A stretch of DNA of 64,000 nucleotides from Notospermus geniculatus (GCA_002633025.1 NMRB01000846.1:90495-154494); one strand, 5' to 3'; positions 46,116-56,257 are shown, numbered from the stretch's first letter. The notes: generated by a model not told the origin, from the letters alone. Numbers and translations: made by a program.

Positions 46116-46239
46116 GTAGATTTTTCGCAAAGCTCCCGAAACGCCGACGCGAACGTCTATCCTTTCGTTCACTCCTCTCTTCGTCGCATCGAACAATGGG
46201 TTTGGCGTCGGCGTTTCGGGGGCTCTGCGAAAACTCTCT
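46116..46239. mobile_element. MITE family M3, copy 2
   Basis: The arms TTTTTCGCAAAGCTCCCGAA, then 'acgccgacgcgaacgtctat', pair with 'ggcgtcggcgtttcgggggc' then 'tctgcgaaaactct'. It matches 32253-32382. It lies inside a 164-codon plus frame, the longest in the window, which is therefore not a gene. Confidence 0.85.
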
Positions 46240-46374
46240 TGTCTCAAAGAACATTTTCGTATGGCATGACGCCATTTTCTCCAGATATCTTTTTGGGGAA
46301 GCACGGAGTCAGCTCATTCTGGCCGAATCTGAGGACCACTTGATCCTTCCAGACCAACTTATAAGGGAACTTTC

Positions 46375-46450
46375 GACTCGACCGAGATTCGAACTCCCGG
46401 CCTCTTGGGTTCGTGTGCGAATCCGGCGCTGTACCCGGTGGTCGCATGAT
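46375..46450 (-). mobile_element. tRNA-derived SINE head (minus strand)
   Basis: On the minus strand 'accgggtacagcgccggatt' gives an A-box-like region. GAGTTCGAATCTCGG, the complement of 'ccgagattcgaactc', is a strong B box. The sequence that follows on the minus strand does not pair as an acceptor stem. It forms the second half of the 164-codon chance frame. Confidence 0.65.
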
Positions 46451-46866
46451 TTACTGGCAAATACCTATGATTCCATTACTCTCCTCGTCCTAAGGCTGTT
46501 GTTCCGGAAAAACATGGGGTCGCCGGGGTTCAAGCAGTTATTGTGACAATGACTTAATCTACTGGCCACATTGCTGTAGTATTATGGTCTTCGATGGTAA
46601 AGATCTAATAACCAAGAATGATGTACAGTAGTGGGAAAGGATAATGGTAAACATTGTTAATGATCATTCACGTCCAGAGAGCACGTTTGATAGATCCTTC
46701 ATCGATATGAAAAAGGTTAACGCGCTATCGTCAGGTACTCTCACGTAATTAATAGGTGGGAGCGCGACGGACGAAAAAGAGGCGAGCAATTTGATGTAAG
46801 CATTTCGTTTTCTTGCTTATGAGTGATTAAGTCTTACTCGACCAGTACGTTTTCCTTTTGACACTA
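46451..46866. other. no recognised feature
   Basis: Unassigned sequence, possibly the intron side of the candidate minus-strand gene. Confidence 0.4.
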
Positions 46867-47014
46867 GGGAGGTTGAGAAATCAAACGTTCAACGTAAACG
46901 CTAACGACAACTTTTTTGTACCGAAAATGCAATATAAAATCTGGTTAATGTTTAGTATGAAAAATAACGTTGTAGTAAAGTTTACATTTAAATCGTTTGA
47001 TTTCTAAACCTCCC
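46867..47014. mobile_element. MITE family M1 copy c (TA-flanked)
   Basis: GGGAGGTTGAGAAATCAAAC and 'gtttgatttctaaacctccc' are inverse. TA is on both sides (46865-46866 and 47015-47016). It lies only 49 bp from copy d. If the candidate exon is real, copy c sits in the intron 18 bp past the donor. Confidence 0.85.
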
Positions 47015-47032
47015 TAATGTCACCGTCCGTAC

Positions 47033-47417
47033 CTTACTCAAGTTCGTATAGCTGCTGACATTAGGGAGTTTAAGAAATGAAACGATAAACGTTAACTTTA
47101 TGACAACATTTTTTGTTATGAAAATGCAATATAAAATCTGGTGAATGTGTAGTATGAAAAATAACGTTGTCGTAAAGTTAACGTTTATCGTTTGATTTCT
47201 GAAACTCCCTACTCTCACTGTCGGTGTCCCTACTGTCACTGTCATACTCAGTGTATGACTTGTTGACACTGTCACTGTCCGTACTCCAGTACGTGTGTTC
47301 GTCGACACTGTCACTGTCCGTGCCTGCCACCGCCTGCAGGCATGGCAGGCTACCGCTACTCAAGAACAGCGACCAGCAGATGACCCAAGCAAACAAGACT
47401 AATGATATTTTGTCCAT
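47033..47417 (-). CDS. putative first exon of a secreted Asp/Ser-rich protein, split by a MITE
   Basis: The frame starts at an ATG in good context (AACAGAAAATGG). Residues 1-29 form a clear signal peptide: basic start MDKIS, hydrophobic core LVLFAWVICWSLFL, and cleavage likely at LQA-VAG. Next come repeated DSDS blocks with acidic residues, coded by GACAGT repeats. As the DNA stands, the frame enters the M1 MITE at 47064-47209, reads REFQKSNDKR from it and stops at 47178. If the MITE and one TA are ignored, the frame continues for about ten more codons without a stop and reaches AGTAAG followed by GTACGG, a good splice donor (GT at 47031-47032), in phase 0. So this looks like a real exon disrupted by an insertion, or an exon whose end is now supplied by the MITE. 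The family is unknown. Simple-repeat origin of the DSDS part is possible. Confidence 0.4.
47064..47209. mobile_element. MITE family M1 copy d, inside the candidate exon
   Basis: The left end is GGGAGTTTAAGAAATGAAAC and the right end 'gtttgatttctgaaactccc'. TA flanks both sides (47062-47063 and 47210-47211). The arms run through 'ataaacgttaactttatgac'. The interior 'aatgcaatataaaatctgg' is shared with copies a-c. Confidence 0.85.
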
Positions 47418-47619
47418 TTTCTGTTGGAGATGTAAGAAAAAACTAATTGGCTCTACCAGGCTGGTGTTTGTGTCCCCAAGGGGTTTCCCACTGATATTTC
47501 AATTTGAGGTGTGACGAATTAGCAAGCAGCGACCAGTAGCCCGGTTATTCGTTCGGTCTCAAGATATACGACGGAGAATCAGCTCAGTTCGGCGTGAAAG
47601 AAAATTCTGTCTTATGATT

Positions 47620-47762
47620 CGGTGCGTTGATGCAGTGGTAGAACGTCGGGTTCGTGTCCTGGAGACAGCGGGATCGATTCCCCTGTGGTGCCAAGCTGGT
47701 GTAGTGGTTCGGGTCTCCGACTAGCGATCAGAGGATCCCCGGTTCGAATACCACTTTGGCGT
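47620..47762 (+). mobile_element. two tRNA-like units in tandem
   Basis: Unit 1: GCGTTGATGCAGTGGTAGAA (A-box-like) and GGGATCGATTCCCC (B-box-like). Unit 2: GCTGGTGTAGTGGTTCGGGT (A-box-like) and GGTTCGAATACC (B box). The second starts within two bases of the first's end ('ggtgcc' then 'aagctgg'). Acceptor stems do not pair cleanly in either, so I call a dimeric SINE or tRNA pseudogenes, not tRNA genes. Confidence 0.55.
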
Positions 47763-48659
47763 GAGAAAACCTCTGCCGTTGTTAATATGGTGGCCGAAAT
47801 GGCGGCCATTTTGAAATGACGCAATACAATATGTAAACTGCACTGAACACTGTGGCGAAATGGAATGGGTTTTGAGAAAGGGATCCGTTATGTCGGCCTT
47901 GCGCGAAAAATGAAGATAGCAGAAAGATACCGACAAGAAAGACAAGTCAATTGATGTATGGTATGTCAAATTTGACCCAGCCGTTGCGGAGATATCGGCT
48001 GAAAACCTCGCACCAATCGGATGTGGAATGAAGTGTGGTGCGGTTGTGTGGCAGATGAGCTACCATATCATGGCATTCAAATAAAGAGGGTTATATAGTG
48101 CTGAATAATCAGACAATCACGTCGGCTGGAATCGTCGGGGAAATATCCCCAATAATCAAAAGAAAATTATATCAGCGCAACTACCCCTCAATGGCCCTCT
48201 CCAGTTCACCAACCAGCGCTTTGACGGCTGGCCAAATTATAATTCATCAAGGGAAGAGGCTGCTTCAGTGATTTCATCCGCGTTCTGTATCATAGATCGA
48301 TTGTGTTGGTCTGATGAGAAATACTTTGATTATCATGTCAGAACTTATCTGGCGACACCGATTTCCCCCGAAAGCAACTCGAATGTTCATTTGACCGTGA
48401 AGTGTCATCCGTGTGTTCTCACACGCCGGTCAATGACCCGATGGCGTTGTCGGCACCCGGAGACGACGGGTACATCGCAGCCTTGTCCTCGCCAACGCCA
48501 CCTGGGTTCAATAGTCTAGATTGGTTCCCGATGTCACCGGTAGGGCTAGATATTGAGATGGGTAGCAACTGGCGGCCATAATCACGTGATCGTTCGAAAG
48601 GCAGCCGACGAAAAAGGTGTTGATTGGTTGAAAAACCATTAATCAACGCGTTTTTCATT
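47763..48659. other. no recognised gene
   Basis: 48585-48655 resembles 6926-7000 (see that entry). Frames of 79-83 codons have no motif. Confidence 0.4.
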
Positions 48660-49072
48660 AGATTGGTACCACAACCCTCCGCTAGGTGTGTTTATGAGGA
48701 TCGGAGTAGCCTATTACAATTTTGCGTTTTAATTGGCTGCTATTTAAAGACGAGGAAATACCACCGTTGAAAATGACGTCATTCGCGCTGAATGGCAAAA
48801 GCAACAAAACGTCAAAAAAGGCCCTACTGGTCGTGATCTTGGCCTCTGTCTAGGCCTGTACCTATCTAGCCTACTCAACTGTTCGTAAGTCTAGTGGAGT
48901 CCGAGTGCTATGTTTTGTAACGTAATCCATGTATCACCTCATGACCACCTGGAATTCCCTTGTTGGCAAGTACCCGGATGGACCCTCAGGATCCTGCCTG
49001 TCCATCCGGGTATTTATTAGGCTATACCGATCCTCATAAACCACCTAGCAGAGGATCGTGGTACCAATCTAG
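48660..49072. mobile_element. inverted-repeat element, about 0.41 kb
   Basis: The left arm ATTGGTACCACAACCCTCCG, then 'ctaggtgtgtttatgaggat' and 'cggagtagcctatta', is mirrored at 49013-49072 ('aggctataccgatcctcata', 'aaccacctagcagaggatcg', 'tggtaccaat'). A second small stem, TACCCGGATGGA ... TCCATCCGGGTA, lies just inside the right arm. No transposase-like frame is present. Confidence 0.75.
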
Positions 49073-49532
49073 CTGAATTTGCAGGAAGTTGTGTCTGAAA
49101 ACAAGAGACCTCAAGCAGAACTTGGCGAGATTTCTGCAGACCAGCCATCAGTTGTGAACTCAGTCTAGCCAAGATACCAGGGGCAAAAAGTGTCGAGTCA
49201 AATTACGGCGTGGGTGCCAGTAATAATGTGTAATCAGGTATATCAGGGATTCGAGAGAGCGTACGACTGAACATATAATTTTCTTGGCTATTATCTGTAG
49301 GTGTGATTGCTTGTAATTGATATCACCTCGTATTATTTTAAAAGGTTTTGTAAGTTCTGTACCTAGACTACGCACCCACGGCGCTCCGGCGTCAACAGGT
49401 AGTAGGACTGTGTGGTCCACCAGGTACACATACTTTTAGCTCCACGCAAAATCCGTACGCAGTTGTGGACCGCGCCCCATTCGATTTACGTGGAGAGCGG
49501 GTAAACCGAAGGAGGCGCTGTCCACAATGGAA
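49073..49532. other. no recognised feature
   Basis: An 89-codon minus frame at 49160-49429 has no motif. Confidence 0.4.
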
Positions 49533-49716
49533 GACTTTAATGCCGTTAGAGGCCGCCACCAGTTAGCGGTCCTAGAACGTCACGAAATTTGACGTCACAG
49601 AGAAGAAATGCACGCCACGACGTCATAATGACGCTGCCGCAATGGCTTACGTCAGTGACGTCAAATTTTGTGACGTTCTAGGACCGCTAACAGGCGGCCT
49701 CTAACGGCAGTAAGTC
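49533..49716. mobile_element. CRE-rich MITE, best-preserved copy
   Basis: GACTTTAATGCCGTTAGAGG and 'cctctaacggcagtaagtc' are inverse ends. The arms then pair through 'gttagcggtcctagaacgtc' and 'gacgttctaggaccgctaa'. The element holds TTTGACGTCACAG, ACGACGTCATAATGACG and CAGTGACGTCAAA. The left edge of the 3.9-kb duplication (49573) falls inside its left arm. Confidence 0.88.
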
Positions 49717-50875
49717 CCCACGTGGCCTAGTTTTCTTTCTCGCAAGGTATTGTTAATCACTTTTTTCCCAAAGGAACACCAAAACGTAACTAATGTTGAA
49801 GGTAATTGATTCAAGCGTCGCTTCGTTGCGTACAAATGAGGCGATCGAGAATACCACCTACATTTTCATGATTTTCTCTTTACTGCTGAGGAAAAAAGTT
49901 GGAAAAACCAATGAACGAATTTTTCTTGTGCAATTGATGCGCCGATAAAAAGATCAATTTTTCAATCCAACGAGTAAAAAATCATTCGCAAATTTTAAAA
50001 TTGTGATCGAACAGTTGTCCTTGTTTTTATGTACATTGAACCAAAAATCAATACCTGTCTTCAATACTTTTTTTACAATGCACTAAATTTCATGGGCTAC
50101 CAATTTTAAAGCACGAAAGAAGGATGTTTGGAAAACGTAACGTTTTTTTTCAAAAATCACTGCAACTAATGCTTTTTTTTCAAGAACGCAAACTCTGTGG
50201 TAAAACCACTCTCACTAGCGCAGGTGAAAGCGTTCATGTGGAAACTTAGGTTGGCAATTATTGTGTCTGTGTTAGTAATGTTCTCTTACGATGTGTAATG
50301 CAACATTTACCGTCCGGAAGAAAAATCGAGTTTTTTAGACTGTGGTTAAACACGTTTTCGGCGTGGTTTTTCAATCCTGATATTTCAAACTCTGTTTCAT
50401 TGTGGCGTCTTCCTTTTACACCGAATGAATCGACCAGATCTCGTGCATCACGCTTTCTGATCACGAGAACTTATCTCAGTAAGTTAAATTCCGTTGACAT
50501 CTTCGTCTCACAATCATCTCACGTCAACCAATAACGCCGGAAATGTCCATTACGTTGTCATTGGAACCTCATACCGGCTTATTTTTGTCGCCGAACAACT
50601 TTACCCATCAGATACTGATTAGTTTCACCTTCCGCCATCTTGGATGCTGGGCCAAGCGGACCTGCCACGCTGATGACAATAGATACGTAACGAAGCGTGC
50701 ATAGCAACCGTGTTTGTGGCATTCCAATTGGATGTTATTGTCAGGGGATTTCCACTCTAGTTGACCAAGTTTAATTGAGTTTCGCAGGTTTTTGATGATG
50801 TGTCCTTTCTTACGAGTGTCCATGTGAGTTAAGAATTTAACCTCGAATCAATTTACACACTGGGCGAATTTCTTT

Positions 50876-50905
50876 GTTCATGTTCATGTTCATGTTCATG
50901 TTCAT
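50876..50905. repeat. (TTCATG)n in copy A
   Basis: Five TTCATG units. The matching site in copy B (61272-61295) has four. Confidence 0.85.
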
Positions 50906-51091
50906 CATTTCTTTATTGTTGAGTTGCTGTCATTTGACTCTGGTGGAAAAGTGGAGAGCCTGATCATGTGTCAAAGTAAAATGTGTGTCATCTTGTCACG
51001 TGTGCTGATTCGTTGGACATGATTTCGTGTCAAAATGATTTGGACGTAGCGAGATATTTTAATTTCGACTTTGACATTTTTGGCTCACTTG

Positions 51092-51335
51092 TGTGAGCCT
51101 ATATCGTGGCGTTGTGTCCGTTATCCATGGTCGTCGTCGTCCGTTAGCACTGGGTCCGTAACCACTGGGGGTATTTACCTGAAACTTTGTACATTGTATA
51201 ACCCCTCGGTCAGATGACCTGACACCATGTTTCAGTCTGATTCGATTCTAGGCTTGGCCACCAAGTGGAACATTTTGTCATTGTCATTCGTTTTTCTGAT
51301 ACATTCACCCAGGTGGCCAGGTGGACGAGCTGGTG
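51092..51335 (+). repeat. GTCCGTC-type element head in copy A
   Basis: 'gctcacttgtgtgagcctat', 'gtccgttagcactgggtccg', 'accactgggggtatttacct' and 'ggtcagatgacctgacacca' match the start of the 0.9-kb element at 31232. The internal units with 'atggccgccagg' are missing. The equivalent in copy B is at 61470-61650. Confidence 0.65.
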
Positions 51336-51968
51336 TAATAGGAAAAATCTCCTTTTGTGAAGATGTCCGGGCAACAATGAAGTATGGCAAGACTTTAATC
51401 TGCTATAGGATTTTAATCTTGAGTCATTTTTTTTGTAAACCATTCACAGTAACCCGCAGAATGGGACAATACAGGGACATTCATTTCTTTTACACTGGCG
51501 CCCCCTGTTCGAAAGCCCTAAAACTTAACGACGAGCGACGTGAAGGAAAAATTTCGTAATGAGAGTAAACCGTCGATTAAGTGTGACACCTGCCAACGTG
51601 GCCATTAATTAAGCAACAGCGATTAAGGTGATGTTAATTGGGCGGCACATCCTCGGGTTCTTAATCATTTCATAATTAATGAGTTCCCAATAGATCACCT
51701 GCCCGCTAGGAAATCCGCATCTGATTGGTTGAGCTGCTCAACAGGTGGTAACCTCCAGTTCCATTACTCAATCAAGTGTAATTGGAAAATATGTCCTTGA
51801 CAGAATGTCCGGGGAACGAGCTTTCATCATCCGCTTGTTTGGATAGCTGTTAACTTTGACCTGTCGCGGGTCGGGTGACATGGTGGATACCTTTTCTTTA
51901 TGGACATTCTTACCTAAGAAGCCATCATTTAACTAGGAGCAAATCGGGAACCATTTCCATTGCGAAAT

Positions 51969-52018
51969 CAAACTGTACTGTGATACCTATGACGTCACAG
52001 GTCTCACAGTACAGTTTG
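51969..52018. repeat. palindrome around a CRE site (copy A)
   Basis: CAAACTGTACTGTGATACC and 'ggtctcacagtacagtttg' pair around TATGACGTCACAG. The copy B version (62310-62368) keeps both arms and the TGACGTCA centre. Confidence 0.75.
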
Positions 52019-52793
52019 GTAGTCATAAACCGGATTGCGTCACGGGACGTAGTCTTCTGGCATGCTACATGCGTTGGAACCACACTACATGATCACCGCA
52101 GAATAATGATCGTGGGTTGAGGTTTATTGCAAGCGGGGCACTGCTCTCACACGTCATTTTGTCCTGGTGAAATTGATGGAAGCATTGCAACTAAAATCAA
52201 AGCAACCCAACGCGTTACAGAAGTTTACCTACTGGGTGAACCAATCAAAATCATGTTAAGTACACACTTTGACGATCAGCAACCAAATATGGTAAATTCG
52301 AATTAATCGTTAAAACGGATCTCAAACATCTGCCCTACGGAGATCAAAGACCAAAAACCACCCAGTCAGAAACATCCCCGAACATCACTTAACCTGTTCT
52401 GCACAGGTAGACTTACTGCGCAAATAATGGTTGCCGGCAATCTTTGATCTGCTTATGACTGACAATTTGATGGGAACGTAGCCCTCGGTTGTTGTCGTTT
52501 CCAAGTAAGCGATGATTCCGTGGCTGCCGGGGAATCGTGGCCAAAGAGGAAAGTGAGCGGTTTAGTGCGCGGATTTGGCCGTCAAAGGATGCTAAGGATT
52601 GATTTACAGGTGGAAGTGGACAGTAATCCGCCTGAGATGATTTTTGTCCGTCAGGCTCAGTCCATTCCTAGGAGAATGCATATTTCAACAAACTATTTAC
52701 ACTTATATGTAAAGCCAACTGGTCGCACCAGCCTAGGTCTCTGAATAGAGAATAAAACGCCGCCATCTTTTATCCATCATGTCTATTACAATA

Positions 52794-53050
52794 AGGGAGT
52801 AAGAAATAAAAGTGGAAAATAAGAAGTGGCAATTTTTCGAATTTTGCGCGGATTTTTCAATTTCTCAAATTGGGAGGGAATTTTTCCCATTTTGAGAAAT
52901 ATCGCCCGAAAACGCAGACAAAATGTCTTGTCATTTTAAGAAAATTTCTCAAAATGGGAAAAAAATTCTCCCAATTTGAGAAATTGAAAAATTCGCTCAA
53001 AATTCCAAAATTTCCCACTTCTTATTTTCCACTTTTATTTCTTACTCCCT
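52794..53050. mobile_element. hairpin MITE family M4, copy A (empty site)
   Basis: AGGGAGTAAGAAATAAAAGT and 'acttttatttcttactccct' are perfect inverse ends. The arms extend through 'ggaaaataagaagtgg' and the inner 'tttctcaaattgggagg' and 'ttctcccaatttgagaa'. The 78-codon frame over it is an arm translation. Confidence 0.9.
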
Positions 53051-53249
53051 CAGCTCGCATCGGGAATTTATTGCCTACTAAGAGCATATTTTCACAACTG
53101 CTGTAACTTTTCAGCTTCCCTGCCGTGGATTGCATTTAGAACACGGCCAACTGCAATCTAGGCTTATCTAGGGATGTAACCCGCTAAAATACAAAATTTG
53201 TCTTTAGTGATGTAATAAAACCGACAATGGTGAATTGCCCAATGAGAGT

Positions 53250-53426
53250 CAAGGCGCTGCTCCACTTGACAGTTTTTTCGCACAAGTTGGCTCACAATGG
53301 GCAACTCAACTGTGAGCAGTTGTTTATGTCATTGGTCCCAGCGTAAGCCGACAGGACACAAACAATGGTGAATTGCCCATTGAGAGCCAACTTCCACGAA
53401 AAAACTGTCCAAGTGGAGCAGCGCCT
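53250..53426. mobile_element. inverted-repeat element at the end of copy A
   Basis: AAGGCGCTGCTCCACTTGAC, 'agttttttcgcacaagttgg' and 'ctcacaatgggcaa' are mirrored by 'ttgcccattgagagccaact' and 'gtccaagtggagcagcgcctt'. The homology with copy B stops inside the right arm at 53420. The 82-codon frame at 53329-53577 starts in it. Confidence 0.75.
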
Positions 53427-53935
53427 TCACTTTCAATGTTTCAACTCTCGATGTTTCCAATCTGACAGCCCAAGCTGACCAATTCCCCAAATCTTTCAAA
53501 TGAAACTTTCCTAGACAACAGTGAGGATAGCTCTGGAGGTTCCCAGACGCCATCCATTTCAAAAGATGTATGCTCAAAAAGACAATTTCAAATAAATTAC
53601 CATATCGTCAACAATGTACTCTTGGAAATAAGACGGGAACATATACTGTGTCGCCGTTTATTTTTGGTTTGAAGTTTCTTGTGTCCATATAGGGATATGG
53701 TGCTTTTAACCATGGAGCTGTTATTGAATAATAGCTCCATGTTTTACCAACTTCAGAGGTCCTTAATTGAATTACCGTTTTATGAGATACAGATGAGGGA
53801 CTGTGTTGTCGTTTTTAATGAGGGAGGGTAAAGGACCGTTTGATCATAAAATGATGAGGAATGAAATAAGCGGCCATTGCGTGGAAGAAAAAAATATTTG
53901 TTCAGATCGCCCTCAGCCTCATTGCTTTAGGCCAA
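53427..53935. other. unassigned; short stem
   Basis: ATGGAGCTGTTATTG and 'aataatagctccat' (53712-53741) make a small stem. No gene is supported. Confidence 0.45.
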
Positions 53936-54030
53936 ATACTTCCTGCAAACGCGCCGGTCACCCATCCCAAGCACTGACCGCGCTCAGCGGCGGAAGGGGG
54001 GACGCAGCCGGCGCCTCCCCCCCCCCGTTG
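53936..54030 (-). mobile_element. 5S rRNA-derived SINE, inverted copy
   Basis: On the minus strand 'ccgccgctgagcgcggtcag' and TGCTTGGGATGGGTGACCGG give a 5S box-C-like region, matching the element at 9036-9165. A poly-C run follows at 54018-54027. Confidence 0.55.
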
Positions 54031-54997
54031 ATAGAGTGACAAATGCCTACACCGAATGCCCTGAATATTTCAAATTCTACATGCCAAATTATCTAAATTT
54101 TGATGATCTCAAATATCTCAGAAACCACTTAACATATTTTGATGAAACAAAGCCCCAAATCCTTAGAAAGTTCCATTCTGCCAAAACTGCCACCAAAATC
54201 GCAAAATAAAAAGTGTTATCTTTAATTTTTTTCTGATGAGCTATTACATAATTACGATATTTACAAATTTCCACAAATTTTGATGCAGAAAAATGACCAA
54301 CAAGATCGACTTACTTTCATGTGGAACAAACCGTGTTAAAATTGGCTCGGTAGAATTTGAGATATTCAAGATATCAGGTGTAGATAATCTTATGCCCATG
54401 ACTGTACGAGTACGTGTACGTGTACCTTACCAGTATGATTTCTAAACTTCTCTAATATTACTAAACGCATTCATAACTTCTTCCCATCCCGATGATTCAC
54501 CCGAGCACAACAGTAAGAATTCCGATACGTAACGTAATCCAATCAGATATTTTTGTTATGATGTGGTAGACCAACCTCACTTTCCAACAAAACATTATCA
54601 GGAGACAATGTTCTTTAAGAACTATCTGATTTCATATCTGTACCAAGTGTTTTTTCCGTGTCTATAAGCTTGTTACATGAGTTCTGACGCGCCGTACTTT
54701 TATGGTTTCTCGCTTGATTCCCCATTGCTTGGTGAATAATGATGTATGACAGGCGGAGAGACATCGAGGATAAGTTTTCACTCACATGAACACCAACCAC
54801 CGCTGTATTTTTTTCGATTACTTGTTGATGTCAAATGACGCTGATATGCAATGGTGTCAGTTCCAGTAATGTCATCCTTGTGACTACAATAGGATCCCTA
54901 AAAAAGTACAGGGTTTATAATAGAGTTTGATGACCAAACGGTTTATGAATCCCTTTTTCCTGAACGCTCTCCTTTTTTTCGAAATGAACGGGCTTAA
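54031..54997. other. unassigned; M1 end fragment
   Basis: 'tatgatttctaaacttctct' at 54434-54453 matches the right terminus of M1 only. Otherwise nothing is supported. Confidence 0.4.
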
Positions 54998-55106
54998 TAA
55001 CGCATCCTCCCACAGCAAGGCTTTGGCCTCGTTCCTCTTCACACACTCGCACACAGACTGGATGAAGAGGAGCGAGGTAAAAACCCCTTGTTGTGGGAGG
55101 ATGTAA
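54998..55106. mobile_element. hairpin MITE, about 109 bp
   Basis: GCATCCTCCCACAGCAAGGC, 'tttggcctcgttcctcttca', pairs with 'tgaagaggagcgaggtaaaa' and 'ccttgttgtgggaggatg'. The 135-codon minus frame at 54884-55291 crosses it and the next repeat and is not a gene. Confidence 0.8.
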
Positions 55107-55130
55107 GAACGTGAACCTAATGGCATTTTT

Positions 55131-55350
55131 AGCTCAGCTGCGGAGCTATTCATATGACTAAATGGCTCAAAATGTCTGTCTGTGTGTGTGTCTGTGTGTC
55201 TGTTAAACTGGCACATTTCGCAACCGCATGGCCCAGGGTCATGAAAGTTGGTGGAGCCGTAGGCCCTAGGGAGGGGTCGAAACAGAACCAAAGTTTTTTG
55301 CGATTTGACCTACATTCTGCCCTCCAGGGGGCATTTTCCGAAAAATGAAC
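55131..55350 (+). repeat. GTCTGTCTGTG-type dispersed repeat
   Basis: 'tttttagctcagctgcggag', then a (TG)n/'gtctgtgtgtctg' tract, 'gcacatttcgcaaccgcatg' and 'ctgccctccagggggcattt'. It has the same design as the elements at 31232 and 51092 (AGCTCA start, GTCYGTC tract, then text on measure and mass), but the sequence is clearly diverged. Confidence 0.55.
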
Positions 55351-55494
55351 AATCCCCAAAAACTCAGCCCAGAGAAAATACATCAAACTGTAATTAATAG
55401 GTTAGGTAGCTTAATTAATTCTTCACCTCCTGTGGGGGTAAATTGTTCCATTTTTGTCTACCAGGACGCGCAATCTGCAGAAATGTAAAACAGG

Positions 55495-56012
55495 GGTAAC
55501 GTTACAAAATATCACCACTGGAGAGATTTTGTAACTTTACAAAATATCACCACTGGAGAGATTTTGTAACGTTACAAAATATCACCACTGGGGAGATTTT
55601 ATAACGTTACAAAAATCTCTCCAGTGGTGATATTTTGTAACGTTACAAAATATCACCACTGGAGAGATTTTGTAACGTTACAAAATATCACCACTAGAGA
55701 GATTTTGTAACGTTACAAAATATCACCACTGGAGAGATTTTGTATCGTTACAAAATATCACCACTGGAGAGATTTTGTAACGTTACAAAATATCACCACT
55801 GGAGAGATTTTGTAACGTTACAAAATATCACCACTGGAGAGATTTTGTAACGTTACAAAATATCACCACTGGAGAGATTTTGTAACGTTACAAAATATCA
55901 CCACTGGAGAGATTTTGTAACGTTACAAAAAATCACCACTGGAGAGATTTTGTAACGTTACAAAATCTCTCCAGTGGTGATATTTTGTAACGTTACAAAA
56001 TCTCTCCATTGC
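55495..56012. repeat. palindromic minisatellite, 35-bp unit with flipping spacer
   Basis: About 15 units, each an 18-bp palindrome TTTTGTAACGTTACAAAA plus a 17-bp spacer (TATCACCACTGGAGAGA). Twelve spacers are in one orientation and two (near 55617 and 55965), plus a partial last one, are reversed. Changes of orientation always fall at the palindromes. Point variants (CTTTAC, ATCGTT, CTAGAG, GGGGAG) mark single units. There is no protein frame. Confidence 0.93.
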
Positions 56013-56257
56013 GAAAACTCCCTATTGATACGATTAAGCTGGAACTCCTTGCCGAAGACTCGGTATCAGATGTCATAGGGTTAAATGTGTCGCTGGTCTC
56101 AAACAAACGCAAGCAGTGATTTACCCGACGTCATGTCGTTTAAACCGATGATCGGTGTTTACTATCCAATCCAGGCAGCAGACGTTTGCAGAGAAAACAA
56201 AAAATGCGTCAGCCCACATTGAAATCTAATTGCCTGGACGTAAGAGCAGTTCTAATA

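Larger units (their letters stand above)
49573..53420. repeat. 3.85-kb segment, direct copy A
   Basis: From TAGAACGTCACGAAATTTGA to 'actgtccaagtggagca', this segment is repeated at 59994-63911 in the same orientation, with scattered substitutions and short indels. Examples are a 26-bp piece beginning 'acggcagtaag' that is absent from B, one TTCATG unit fewer in B, and a 131-bp insertion only in B. Open frames inside shift between the copies, so most are non-coding. The starts and ends fall within two different MITEs. Confidence 0.95.

Noticed and set aside
46052-46546. 164-codon plus-strand frame, the longest in the window
   Set aside because: It runs across MITE M3 copy 2 and then the reverse of a tRNA-derived SINE. 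The second half is a typical SINE translation.
47620-47762. Functional tRNA genes
   Set aside because: A and B boxes are present but the acceptor stems do not pair. The same is true of the copies at 950, 1531, 8240, 38866 and 46375.
50298-50534. Possible gene shared by both duplicated copies (50298-50534 and 60628-60930)
   Set aside because: The copies differ by 3-bp and 2-bp insertions that shift the frame in the middle, so there is no coding constraint.
55495-56012. CRISPR-like array (regular palindromic repeat with spacers)
   Set aside because: The spacers are nearly identical to each other and flip orientation, and the sequence is eukaryotic. It is a minisatellite.
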